DNA of 64,000 nucleotides from Poronia punctata. Its lineage: Eukaryota > Ascomycota > Sordariomycetes > Xylariales > Xylariaceae. The stretch is from contig MU401540.1 of the NCBI GenBank assembly GCA_022579005.1, positions 86,546 through 150,545 of the forward strand. Reading direction: 5' to 3'. The position numbers and the translations under genes were made by a program. A model generated the notes under the pieces. It saw only the letters and a list, made by a program, of their open reading frames with translations, had not been told where the DNA came from and searched no databases. Below are positions 37,904 through 49,399 of the stretch, in pieces. Position 1 is the stretch's first letter; the number at the start of each line of letters is the position of its first letter.

Positions 37904-37931
37904 TGTGTGTGTGTGAGAGAGAGAGAGAGAG
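37904..37931. repeat. Compound (TG)n(GA)n microsatellite
   Basis: A TG run passes directly into a GA run. Confidence 0.85.
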
Positions 37932-38343
37932 GTCTATGCATATGTACGTTATGTATGTACGTGGACTGTTTACTACCTACCTAACCTATGCTCACATGGA
38001 AAAAACATCTGTCGATCATTGACCGTGATGTTTTCTTTTTTCCAATCGCTCTCTAACCTAGGTAGGTATTCTCTTTTCTTAACTATGGGTGATGATGATG
38101 AATATTTATTTATCATCTGTCTGTCTAACTTAACCTGGGGATACCTAGATCTGTTTTTGATACAGTGAATATTTTATTTTCTTTTCTTTAGGCAAGATTC
38201 TTGTATGTTAGGTACCTGTTCTCTTCTTATTTTCCCTTCCCCTGTCATGGAGTCAGGTGGTTAAGGTGGTAGCCAAACTCCAACGGCATCTGTACAGAAT
38301 AGGCAAAATATGAAAAAATAACATTTAGGGGGGGGACCTATAG

Positions 38344-38571
38344 TCTCGCGGATATAAGAGCTTTAGTAAAAGGTAAATCAGTGCGCTTAACTTAGTACAA
38401 GCTATATTAGTTATATTATAATAAACTATATATTAAAAAGGAAAAATCTATATAATTATAATAAGATTAAAGATCTTGCTTTATAGCATACGCTTTTATA
38501 GAGCTGTGCTAACTAAAGCACATAACCGTAACTATAAAGGTATCCTATTAAGTAGGTACCTTTTTATAACA
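38344..38571 (-). repeat. LTR, left copy (inferred 3' LTR)
   Basis: 228 bp, from TCTCGCGGATATAAGAG to TTTTTATAACA. The outer end keeps GC bases, the inner end is RIP-mutated. Confidence 0.9.
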
Positions 38572-39240
38572 CACCCCTTAGCCTTTTTACTAGCTAAAGT
38601 AATAAAGTTGTTTTTATACAAATAAAATATAAGTAGCAGCTATAAGGTTTGCACTTAAACCTTTTATATTAAGTCCTTATTTAAAGTACTTTTTATATAG
38701 TGCATAAAAGTTTTAGTACTTTAAACACTTATACTTAAAAGTATTTGCAACTATTATTAGCTTTTATCTTATTAAGTGCTAACTTTTAAATCTTTTAATT
38801 AAATCTTTTATATATTTTATACTTTTATTTTCTAGTATAGCTATAACTATACCTTTTGCTTCCTTTTTTTTTTAAGCTTTTAACACTACTTTAATTACTT
38901 TAAATAAAGTTATTCTAGCTTTTTGCCGCTTTTATTAATTTTTTTATAGCTAATAGCATTAGTGCAGCTATTAAAACAATAAAAAAAAAGCTTTTTTAAA
39001 CCTTTAATATATTTTTTAAGTCTTTTTCTAGCGCTTTTTGCACTTTAATATAATTATTTAACTGTTTATTTTCTAGTCTTATTACTATATCTTTCTAGCT
39101 ATATATAAATTTTTAGTATATTAAATATGCCTTTATATATTTTAAACTTATGCTAATTGCCTTAGTATAGTTTAAAAGCAATATTAAAGCTACCTAGTTT
39201 AAAGTAAACTTAGGCCTTCTAAATATTTTCTTATTATTTA

Positions 39241-40660
39241 ACCTAATATTTAATAAGCTACTTTATTTTTTTATTAAAAAACGTTAACAAGCTTGCATTA
39301 AACAACTTTTTAAAGATTTTAATATAAATAATCTTGCTATAATTATAAAGCAACAATATATATACTATTTTTTTATTTTTAAAGCTTTTATAAGCTTACT
39401 TAGTATATAAAAATAATTTTATTTTTATTTAAGCTTTTTTTAACTTTAATAGCTAATATAGTAACAATTTTATACTGTTTCCTACTAAAGTCTTGTTTAT
39501 TAACTTATATAATAATTTTACTACTTTTATAGCTATAAAAAAGAAAATAAATCTCTTAACTAAAAAAAATTTAGTTATAGCTTAAGTATTTATATTTAAA
39601 GCTTACTTAACAGCTTTAAACAAATTTTATAATGCTTATTTAGCTAAATTAAATATTTTTTTAAATACTTAAAAAAAAGCTAAAAAAGCTAAAAACGCAA
39701 AAAAAAAAGCTAATAAAGCTTAAAAAAAGGCTTTAAATAAATAAGCTTAACTTAAAGCTAAGCAAAAAGTAAATAAAGTAGTAAAAAAAGCTAAAATAAT
39801 TACTATAGCTAATATAAAAGCAAAAATAGCAAAGTTAGCTAAAAAAGCTAAAGCTAAAAAAGCTAAAAATGTTAAAAAAAAAGCTTTAATCCCTTTATTT
39901 TTAGTTTTTTAAAAGCGCTTTACTTTTAAAAGTATATTTTTTAGTACAAAAAAAGTTTCTTTTTTAGCTAATACTATTAATGCTAGTAAGCTTAAAAAGC
40001 TTGCTAAAATAAAGCAAGTTTTTATATTTACTTTTTTTACTTTTGCTAAAGCTTCTTTTAAATACATTCTGCTGCTTAATATTACTGCTTAAGCTCTTTT
40101 TAGTAGTCTTGCTACCTTTACATTACCTAAATTCCTACTTTTAAAGTTGCCTACTTTTAATAAAAATAATATTTTAGCGCATACTAATTATATTATTTTT
40201 AATTTTAAAGCTTTTTTTAATAAAACTAATGCTTTTAATACCCTAACCTTAAGCAGTTTATTTTATAGTAAAAAAAGCCTAAGCTTTTAAAAAAGTAAAA
40301 AATTTAATAGTTATAAAGCTAATATTTTTTTTATAAGCTTTAGTAGTAAAAGTAGTACTTTTATTACCTTTATTAACAGCTTTTATTATACTTTTAAAAA
40401 AGTTACTAATACTTTTTTGCTTATACTAACAACTTTTATTACTAGCTTAAAGCTAGCAAAAACGCTTAAATCTAGTATCTTTAAAGCTAAACTTAATTTT
40501 GCATCTTAAAGTTTACTTTATAACAAAATTTAAAATAAAATAACTAATAGCTTTCTTAGTTTGCTTAATAATAAAAAACGTATTAAAACTAATTTATATA
40601 ATATTTTTTACTAAGCTTATAGTTATACTTTTATAACTAGTTTAAATAAACATTTTTAGT
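39241..40660 (+). pseudogene. Decayed antisense reading frame inside the 8.7 kb element
   Basis: In the frame starting at 39601 on the plus strand about 350 codons run to 40650 with only about ten stops, all TAA or TAG as expected from RIP of Gln or Trp codons, although random DNA this AT-rich should stop far more often. The product would have an Ala/Lys-rich (Lys probably from Glu by RIP) coiled-coil-like part near 39670-39890, then a Ser/Thr-rich, probably disordered part. The frame continues less cleanly upstream to about 39240. No family is recognised. It lies opposite to the inferred pol direction. Confidence 0.45.
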
Positions 40661-43600
40661 GTTAAAATATTTAAAAAAGTTAAACTTAGTACTTTAAGTA
40701 TATTAAAAAGCATTTTTATTTTTTTTTATAAGTTACCTTAAAGCTTTTAACCTATATTTTTTAAGCTTGCTAACTATATTTAATAAAAAGCTTTATATTA
40801 TTTCTTTTACTATATAATATATAAATATAGTTAAAAAGCAAAAAAATCTAAAAGTAAAGCTTTTTTTTCTATACTTTTAATAATCTTATAAAGCTAACAG
40901 CGTTGTTTTATAGCTTATTAAAAAGCTTTACCTTGCTTTAAAAGTTACTATATGCTTTTTAAAAGCTAAATTTATTATAGCTTACGCTTTAAACACAATT
41001 ATTATTAATAATTATATTTATTATAATAAAAAATTGCCTTTTTTTTATATTACTTAAACTTTTTATAAAAAAGTGCTAAACTTTCTAAGTTTAAGCAATT
41101 TAGTTACAAGTTTAGTTACTAGTGCTTAAAAAGCTTAAGCTTTACTTATTTTAGCTTTTTAAATTATTATTCTAGCTTTAGCCCTTATTATTATTGCTTT
41201 TATGCTTATTTTGCTTTTTACTTTAGCTATAGCTTTTATTATTATTTTACAAAGTTAAACTATCTCTTTTAAGCTTGCTTGCTTTTTTATTTATTTTTTC
41301 TTATAGTTTATTTAAAAAAAAAAATGCTTAAAGCTTTTTTGCATTATTTTCTAGTTTGCGTTTTTTAAATAGTAAGTTTAAGCTTATATTTTTACTTAGT
41401 TAGTAGTAAAAGTAATAAGTAAATAAAGTTTTTTTTAGTAGCATAGTTGCTATAGCTTAATAGCTTTAAGTATTTATTAACTTAAGCTTTTTTTTTTTTA
41501 ACTATTTTAAGTAGTTAATATTTTAAAAATTTATAAAAGCTTTAAAGTACTTAAATTTAGCTCTTAGTAAGTTTTTTGTTAACTTATTTACTAATATTTA
41601 ATTAATAAATAAATAATAAACTTAAAATAACTTTTTTTGCTACTTTTATTTTAGCTATATATTTTATATATTTATATAGCAAAGCTTAGTATTTATTTAG
41701 TTATACTTTTTAACTATAAGTTTTATTGCTTGCTAATTATTATAGTAAATTGTTTATTTTTCTTTTAAATTAAGCCTTATACTATTTAAAAGCCTTTTAA
41801 GCGCTATTGTTTTCTTAGTAGTAAAGCTAAGCACGTTTATTTCTACTTTTATTATAAAAGTCAACACTATGCTTTATTAAGTAGCTTTTTAAGCTATTAT
41901 ACTTTTAAACAAGCTTATAATATATTTATAAAAAGATTTTTAAATTTTTTTATTATTAGCAAAAAAGGCATTTTTTATAATTAAAAAAGCTTAAGCCCTT
42001 ATATTGCTAGTTTTATATACTATTTTAAGTTTTTTAATATAGTATAAGTATTAAATAACTTATTTTACTACAGCTATATATTTAAAGCTTAAATTAGTAA
42101 GGTATTTTAAAAGCTAAAATATAGTATATACTATGTTTAGTTTAATTATAATAGCAATATAAAATATAAACCTTATAAGCTTTTAAAAAGTTTTAATATA
42201 TTTTTTAAAGCTTTTTTTATAAACCTTTTAAGCTTTTTAAAAAGCATTAAAGTTGTAAGTATTTAGCTATTATTAGCTAGATTATACTTTTTAACTACTT
42301 TTTTAATATATTACTTATAATTTAAAGCTAGTAAACGTTTTTTTTAATTTTTTATTATTTTAATTTTTAAAAACTAATTTACATTTTTTTAATTTTTAAG
42401 TTTATAAGCTTTTTTAAGCTAGTTAATAATTTTTTAAGCTTATATTTTTTATTTTTTATAGTATAAAACAATAAAGTTATTTATATAAAAAATAAAGTAT
42501 ACGCTATAATTTTTAGTATAAAAAAAGCATAGTTTTTTAAAAAATAAAATTATTTTAATTTTTTTTAAAGTATATACAAACTTTTTATACTATAAAAGTA
42601 ATAAGTTTTAAAGCTTATAAAAAGCTTAAGCAATCTTAGCTACTATATTGCTATTTTTAAAGCTATTTAGCAATTTATAAGTTATAAGCTTTTATCTTTT
42701 TTTACTTACGTTAAAAAAAGCGCTAACTACGTTAAATTACTTAGCTTTTATATTAAAATAAGCTACTAAGGCCATTATAACTTAAAACATATAAGCTATT
42801 AAAGTAGCAGTATAAGTGCTTTAAAGCATTATATTATCTTATAAATCTCTTTTAATAACTAAGCAAGATTTATATACTTTTAAATACTTTTTATTATTAA
42901 ACTTATATATAAACACCTACTTTAAAAAAAGCAGCTTATATTTTACTTTAGCTCTTACTATTTTTTTAAAAGTTTTTATCTTTTATATGTTTTTAATTTT
43001 TTTAACAGTATTTTTTTTAAACTTATTTTCTAAAAAATATTTAGCTAGTTTATACTAATACTTTAGTAGTAGCTTAAAAAGCTTATTTTAATATATTTTA
43101 AGCTGTTTTAAAGCTGCGTTTACGCGCTTAGCATGTTTTTAGTGCACTATAGCTGCTATTATAAAGTATAATATTTTATGCTCTTAATCTTTTTAATATA
43201 TAACTTTTTGCTAATTAAGCAAAAATGTTTTTAAAAAGTTTTACTAGTAAGCTTTTTTTTTAAAAGCATATATTTTACGCTTTTAATAAAAAGTTTAAAT
43301 AAAAGCAAATACTTTAAGATTTTATTTATTATTAAGTATTTTTTTAATTTTCTAGCTTTTTTTAGTAAGCAGTAAAGCTTTTTAAGCTTATTAAGCTTTT
43401 ACTACTTTACTTATTACTAGTTACTTTATTTATATATTAAAGTCTTTTAAAAGTTTTTTTATTTTTTTATTTATTAAGTATACTTTATAAGGTTAATTAA
43501 GATTTTTTTTGCTTATTTTAGCTACTTTGCTGCTTTTTAAAATTATAAGTAAGTTAGTAAATACTTTTTTTATTTTGCTTAGTTACTATTTTAGTTTAAA

Positions 43601-46600
43601 AGTTTATTAAAAAGTTATAAGTTTATACGTTTAACTTTTAAAAGCATTATTGCTATTTTTTTTAAGCTTTTAAAACATACTTACTTTTAACTTATACTTT
43701 TTTAGTTAGCTTTTAGTTAAAAGGTTTTTTAGTATAAGTATACCTTTAATCTTTTTAAAAGTGTTAATAATAGTTTTGTTTATTTTTTTTAATAAGTTAA
43801 GCTTTTATATATTTTTTATTTTTATTTAAAGCAGTAGTTCTAGCACTATAATTTTAATAACTACTACTTTTACTTTTTTTATTAGTTTTAATTAGTTTTT
43901 TTTTATATAAAAAAGCTTTTTATTAAATTTTATATTTTTTATTATAATAACTTTTTAAAGCTTTAAAACTTAAATCCTATATAAATTTAATGCTTTATAT
44001 TTAACTAAATATTTAATATATGCTTACTACTTTACTTTATAGTCTTGCTTTTAATAACTTATAAGTTTATTTTATTATACTAAGTAAGCTTTATATTTAT
44101 ATACTCTTATACTTAATTAATTTAGCTTTAAATTTGCTAGCTTGCTTATAACAAGCTTTAGTAAATACTAACAAAAATATTGTTAAAACTAAAAGTAAAA
44201 AACTTTTATTAATAAACGTATATTATTTACTTTTAAAAAGCTTTAGTTATATAGCTATCTAGCTATATAAACTACTTTTAGCTATAGCTTTTTTAAAAGT
44301 CTAGCTTTTTTAAGCATTTTTAAAGCTTAGTTAATAATTTTTTGTTTAGCACGCTTTTTACTTCTTATAAACTTTTTAATATAACTTAGTAAAAGCTTTA
44401 GCTTTATACTTTTTTAGTTTGCTTACTTTTAAAAGTTAGTTAACTTGCAGCTTAAAATTACTGCTTTTTTATTATTACTACATATTTAATATATTAAAAG
44501 CTTATATTGCCGTTTTACTTATTTTTTAAAGCTTATTAAGTTTTAAGCTACTTATAATTAAGTTTTAGCAATAAAAATATTAACATATATTATTTTACTA
44601 TACTTATTTTTAAGTAGTAAAGTTTATAAAAATTTATTATATCTACTTAAATAGTTAAATAAATCTTAGTATATTTTTTAAAATAAGCATATAGCTTGCT
44701 ATTTTAAAGGTTTTCTAAATATAACCTTTAAAGCGTACATCTAAGCACAATCTTTATAATTAATTCTTTTAATTTTATTAATTTTAATACTTTTTATATT
44801 TTAAATAAAAGCTTTAAAAAGCTTAGGTTTTAAGTGCTTAGCTTTTTTATACTATATATTTTTAAATACTTTTAAAAGTTTTTATAAGTTAACTAAAAGC
44901 TTTTAAAAGCGCTTTAAGTATATAGCTGCAATTAATCTTACTATACTGCTTATAATTTTAAGCTTTTAAATTACTAAAGCAGTTACTATGCTTTTTAAAA
45001 AATAATAAAAAATAAGCTTATATTTAAAAAATACTAAGTTATATTATTTAGTTAACTGCTTTAAAATAACGCTAGCATTTAAGCTTTTATATTAAAAAGT
45101 GTAGTTTAGTTTACAATACTATACGCTTTTTTTTTTAAGCCTTGCTTTTAATACTATGTTTATATAAAATTTTTTTACTACTACTACGTTTTTAAGCACT
45201 AAAAAAAAAGTATTTTTTCTTTTTTTGCTATTAAAAATCTAATAAATAACTTATTTGCTACAATATAAAATTAAAAAGTTAAAAGTACTTATAGCAACAA
45301 AGTTTCCTAGCTTAGCCTTAACAATAAAGTTTTTTTTAAGTAAATTTTTATTATTAATAAAATATAAAGCTTTATAATTATTTAAAACTATGCTTTTAAA
45401 TAAAAAGTAAAAATTGTTTTTAAAGGTAATAAAAGCTTTAAAGCTTTTTATATCCTTTTTAAATAAGCTATAGTTAATTATTAAACAAGCAAAATTTAAA
45501 TTTAGCTACTTACTTAATAATCTTTTTAACTTTTTACTAAAAAAATAACCTTTATTTACTTTAAATCTTTTTTTTTTAATTTTTTTATAAAGTTTTAACT
45601 ATTTTATAAGCTTATAGCGCTTTTTAATTTTTTTTAACTTATTAAAGCTAAGCTTAAGTCCTTAGCAAGTAAAGCTCTTAGTAATTACATACTATAATTA
45701 ACTATATTTATATAAAAGCTAAAAGTAATAAGCTTTTAAATTAAAAAAGCAAAAGTATTAACTTTCTTTTTTTTTTACTTTTTTAGTAAACTTTTAAGCT
45801 TTTTTAAAAAAATTTTTTTTATTACTTAAAGTTGTATAAAGTTTATTAGCTTTAACTTTGCTATATAAAGCTCCTTTATATACTAAGGCGCTAAAAATCT
45901 TACTAACCTTTTTTAATATAATTACGTTATTATTTAGTTATTTATTTTTTATAATGTTTATAAGCTGCTAATAAGCTTAATTAAAAGCTATGCAAGCTTT
46001 TACCGCTTTAAAAAAGTTTTTAGTTACTAGCACTCTTTTTGCTTTAAGCAATTTAAAGCATTAAGCTATAATCTAGTTAGTATACTATTTTTTATACTAC
46101 TTTTTAAGTTTAATACCTTTATAAGTAGCTTTTTAAAACGTCTTTTAATATTTTATTTATATACTAAATCTAATAGCAAAATTTAAAAAAGCAAAAAATA
46201 TTTTAATAGCTTTAACAAATACTTAAATATTTTTAGCTTTTTTAAAGTTTTTAACTAACAGCTTTTTTTTTACTATAGTAAGCACTAAAGTATTAACAAA
46301 TTAATTAATTTAAGTTTAAATAGCTATATATTTATTTACAATTTTTAAATTTATAGCTTGCTAAAAGCTTGCTAACTTTATGTTTTTAATATATTGTTTT
46401 TAAATTTTTTTTTAAGTAATAACTAGATTTAAAACGCTTAAATTTAGTTTTTTTTTTTTAGCAACAAGCTTTTAATAAGCAGCTTTTAGTATTAAAATTA
46501 TAATATTGTTTTTAAAAAGCTTAGTTAAAGTTTTTTTATTTAAATTAACGTACTTTTAAACTTTTTAAGCTTAAGTATAAAGCGTTAAAGTTTAAAACTA

Positions 46601-46816
46601 CGCTACTTACTTAATAAAAAAGCATAAGTAAATATTCTTTAAAATAATCTTAACGCTAGTTAACATAGTAAAAATAAAAAGTAAAGCTATATAAGCTTTT
46701 TCTTAAAAATAATTTAATAAAAAGTTATAAAATATTATAATTTAAAAGTATAAAAACCTTTAACTAATTATACTATAATAAATAAAGCACCAATTCTTAT
46801 AAACTAAGCTTATAAC

Positions 46817-47044
46817 TTTTATAAATATAAAAGCTTTAATAAAAAGTAAATTAGTGCGCTTAACTTAGTATAAGCTATATTAGTTATATTGCAATAAACT
46901 ATATATTAAAAAGAAAAAATCTATATAACTATAATAAGATCAGAGATCCCGCTTTATAGCATACGCTCTTATAAAGCTGTGCTAACTAAGGCACGTAACC
47001 GTGACTGCAAGGGTATCCTATTAAGTAGGTACCTCTCCGCAACA
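46817..47044 (-). repeat. LTR, right copy (inferred 5' LTR)
   Basis: 228 bp, from TTTTATAAATATAAAAG to TCTCCGCAACA. Its outer end is the better preserved one, the mirror of the left copy. Confidence 0.9.
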
Positions 47045-47049
47045 TATAG

Positions 47050-47174
47050 TAAATCAGTAGAAATATAGAACTCGGGATACTTTTGTTTACTTGATTATTT
47101 TTGGCCCCCACGTTTATATGGATGAGTTACCTACTCGTCTGGATGACATATATAGGAGTATAGGTACACGTTAG

Positions 47175-47216
<42 letters not shown>

Positions 47217-48688
47217 GGCCCATCTCATCTAGGTATATCATCAGCTTAGACGTTAACCTACAAAAAAACCTAATGGCACCTAATGCGAAGTGTATGTTAG
47301 GTATAGAAGTGAGTATAGGCATAAACCAAGTAAAGTCAGGCCAAGTCAAACTAGATGAGGTTGAACAAGGTCCGTATAGCGTCAAGAACCCAACCCCAAC
47401 CCCAACCCAAGTCTGTTGGAAAGCCCAAAACCCTCCTTCACGCAGCCGGTGTGAGATTTTCTCTCCATGCTCTCGCAATAGATAGCCAATCCGAGGAAAC
47501 CTTGGCCAAGTGCAAACGCTACCTACCTAGGTATGTTACCATGTAGGTTATAGGTAGAGCGGTGCGGCTCCAAATGGCGGAATCCACCTTCATGTAGGTA
47601 CCTGGCTGGTTTGGTTCTTGGGACTGGATTCGGATTACCTTTCTTTGACATGATATGCCGAGGACGTTGGGGACGGCCATATGAACACTGCCCCTGATGC
47701 CATGCGTCCCAGCCCGCTTTACCCACACTCGAATGTGGGTAAGTGCTCGCTCGGTAAACAAGTACCTACATGTGGTCTTCTCTATTTCTCTCCTCTATCT
47801 ATCTGTCTCTCGTCTTTCGGAGTCTCCCGTTCCTTGTAGATCTATACCGAAACTTGGAAAGAGACTGGCATAGGGATCGAGGAGTGGTAGCAGTACGAGT
47901 TCAAAATAGGCTGCAGGCTGAGTACCAAAGGGTGGGTGACTGCAACCTTGCGGCTCAGTTCCCTTCATTTTCTTTTCTCTCGTAATTTGCAGGTCCCGTG
48001 ATACCAACTAACAACACTAAAACACCTGCAATGCAACGTCCTTACTTCTGTGTTTACCGCCTCCGCCTCTTCTGCTTCATCCTTGATCCTTGTAGTCCGC
48101 CCATGCTCCTTTCCCGCCTTTGCTGGGCCAATAACAGTTGCCTGAACGGAATGTAAAACAATCCTTTCCAATTCCTCGGTACCGGGTAGCTTCTCCGGAT
48201 GTATGGCGCCCGCAACGTTTCGTACTATGTTCGATTCGAGAGGATTGACCCGTGCGCGTCGGCGCGGCCGGTCCACCCTTGCCCCACGTTGCACCTTTAC
48301 CCCTTTCGCTATAGGGGAAGAGACAAACTGTAAACTGGTGTTATATGCATGCATACATCTCGGTCAATGGCAATAAGACGGGGTTTCTGTGTATCACGGT
48401 GCAGGAAGGGCGTCATCTTGTTCATCTCATTCATCCCCAAATGGCAACCCGTTGGGGGTTTTTCGTATGGCTTCGGTGCGGAAAGTGGCTCTCTGATATA
48501 CATGAGGAGCCTATATTATGATCATTTGGATAGGAGCTGATATGGGGCAGGGTGGAAAACAGTCATCTTAAGGGAAGTGGTCACAATTCGATATAAAATG
48601 GGTATGTAATCTATAATTCAAACATCAGCTTACTCAATACGTGCCTTTGTACTTACCATGTCTACAACCGACAACGCTCGCTCCCGGC
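47050..48688. other. Intergenic region after the retrotransposon
   Basis: Contains the (AG)n microsatellite at 47177-47213 and a CAACCC-rich run near 47387-47409. No gene is recognised. Confidence 0.6.
47177..47213. repeat. (AG)n microsatellite
   Basis: About 18 uninterrupted AG units, 130 bp outside the retrotransposon. Confidence 0.9.
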
Positions 48689-49399
48689 TCAGAGGCTAGT
48701 CGGATATTTTCCATATCCGTCCTCACCAGGTCGGCAGAATTCCACGACCATGTGGACCGGGGGAAAGCAAATTCCTTCAAAAGCCCACTCGGGGATGCCG
48801 CTGGAAATGAATATGTATCGCTTCACTTTCGCATGTCCCATGTCCTCCCCATATTTTGCGAGGAGACTTTCGACGCTGCGTACGAACTCGTTAGACCGGT
48901 TGCACTCGACCAGCTTCTCTGCTGCCTGGTCCTGGGGCGAAAACTCCACCACCCCTTTTCGTGCCCAATCCATACTTCGCTCGGCAAAGGTTTTCTTGAC
49001 TGCCTGACGCACCGCCGCGTTGAAGATGGTATTTATCCCCATCCAACGCCATGTTTTCAAGTCGCCGCCATCATGGATGTAGTTATCGACTACGAGGTCA
49101 CGATGCTTCATGGCAGTACGTCGCTCGGCGTACGGGTAGGTGCCGTGGGCAAGGAAAACCGAACTTACGACGTACGCTTGGGCTCCCGGGCACACCGCGT
49201 AGAGGCACAGATGTTTGTGCAATTTTTCAACTTCGGTAGCTGGTCCTTCCCCTTGCTCCATGATGGTGTGAGACTTCCATCTTTCAGCGTTCACGGGACC
49301 AATATAGGGCTCCATGAAATCTGCCTCAAAGGCGGGGTCATAATAGCACCACGGAAGACGAACTAGTTGGAAAGATTCAACAGTCTGGTACGCAGCCAT
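48689..49399 (-). CDS. Protein of unknown function
   Basis: I do not recognise this protein. Single open frame of 236 aa from ATG 49399 (MAAYQTVESF) to TGA at 48689; an upstream in-frame GTG exists but the ATG is preferred. Composition is that of a folded soluble protein: many aromatic residues, nine Cys, no signal peptide or clear membrane segment. Notable runs are RLPWCYYDPAFEADFMEPYI at the N-terminus, KHRDLVVDNYIHDGGDLKTW in the middle and a C-terminal part rich in Gly/Pro/Phe (SSGIPEWAFEGICFPPVH). GC and codon use resemble neighbouring genes. It sits 1.6 kb from the RIP-degraded retrotransposon, a setting where lineage-specific genes are often found. An intron near the 3' end is possible. 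Confidence 0.6.
   Translation of the reverse strand: MAAYQTVESFQLVRLPWCYYDPAFEADFMEPYIGPVNAERWKSHTIMEQGEGPATEVEKLHKHLCLYAVCPGAQAYVVSSVFLAHGTYPYAERRTAMKHRDLVVDNYIHDGGDLKTWRWMGINTIFNAAVRQAVKKTFAERSMDWARKGVVEFSPQDQAAEKLVECNRSNEFVRSVESLLAKYGEDMGHAKVKRYIFISSGIPEWAFEGICFPPVHMVVEFCRPGEDGYGKYPTSL

Larger units (their letters stand above)
34994..38338. other. Long intergenic region before the LTR retrotransposon
   Basis: About 3.3 kb. Frames at 35074-35640 and 36002-36454 lack domains. It holds a (GGCCT)5 repeat (about 37682-37707), a (TG)6-(GA)n microsatellite (37904-37931) and octamers at 37455 and 37810. No gene is supported. Confidence 0.55.
38344..47044 (-). mobile_element. LTR retrotransposon, 8.7 kb, RIP-degraded
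   Basis: Two direct 228-bp repeats bound the element and a 5-bp target duplication TATAG flanks it (38339-38343 and 47045-47049). Differences between the LTRs are C/T and G/A transitions, as RIP makes. Orientation on the minus strand is inferred: reading that way the element starts TGTTGCGG, and a purine-rich tract (GGCTAAGGGGTG) sits directly before the 3' LTR. Minus-strand frames around 43.5-44.3 kb have few stops and look like decayed pol, but the family cannot be fixed. The length is greater than the 5-7 kb usual for fungal elements; the extra part near the 3' LTR holds an antisense frame. Confidence 0.88.

Noticed and set aside
47387..47409. CAACCC-rich run resembling degenerate telomere repeat
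   Set aside because: Only about three imperfect units and not TTAGGG/CCCTAA; simple sequence.
48641..49366. Plus-strand frame of 241 codons opposite the unknown gene
   Set aside because: The minus-strand frame has an ATG with better context and more protein-like composition; the plus frame starts at the edge of the same coding stretch.
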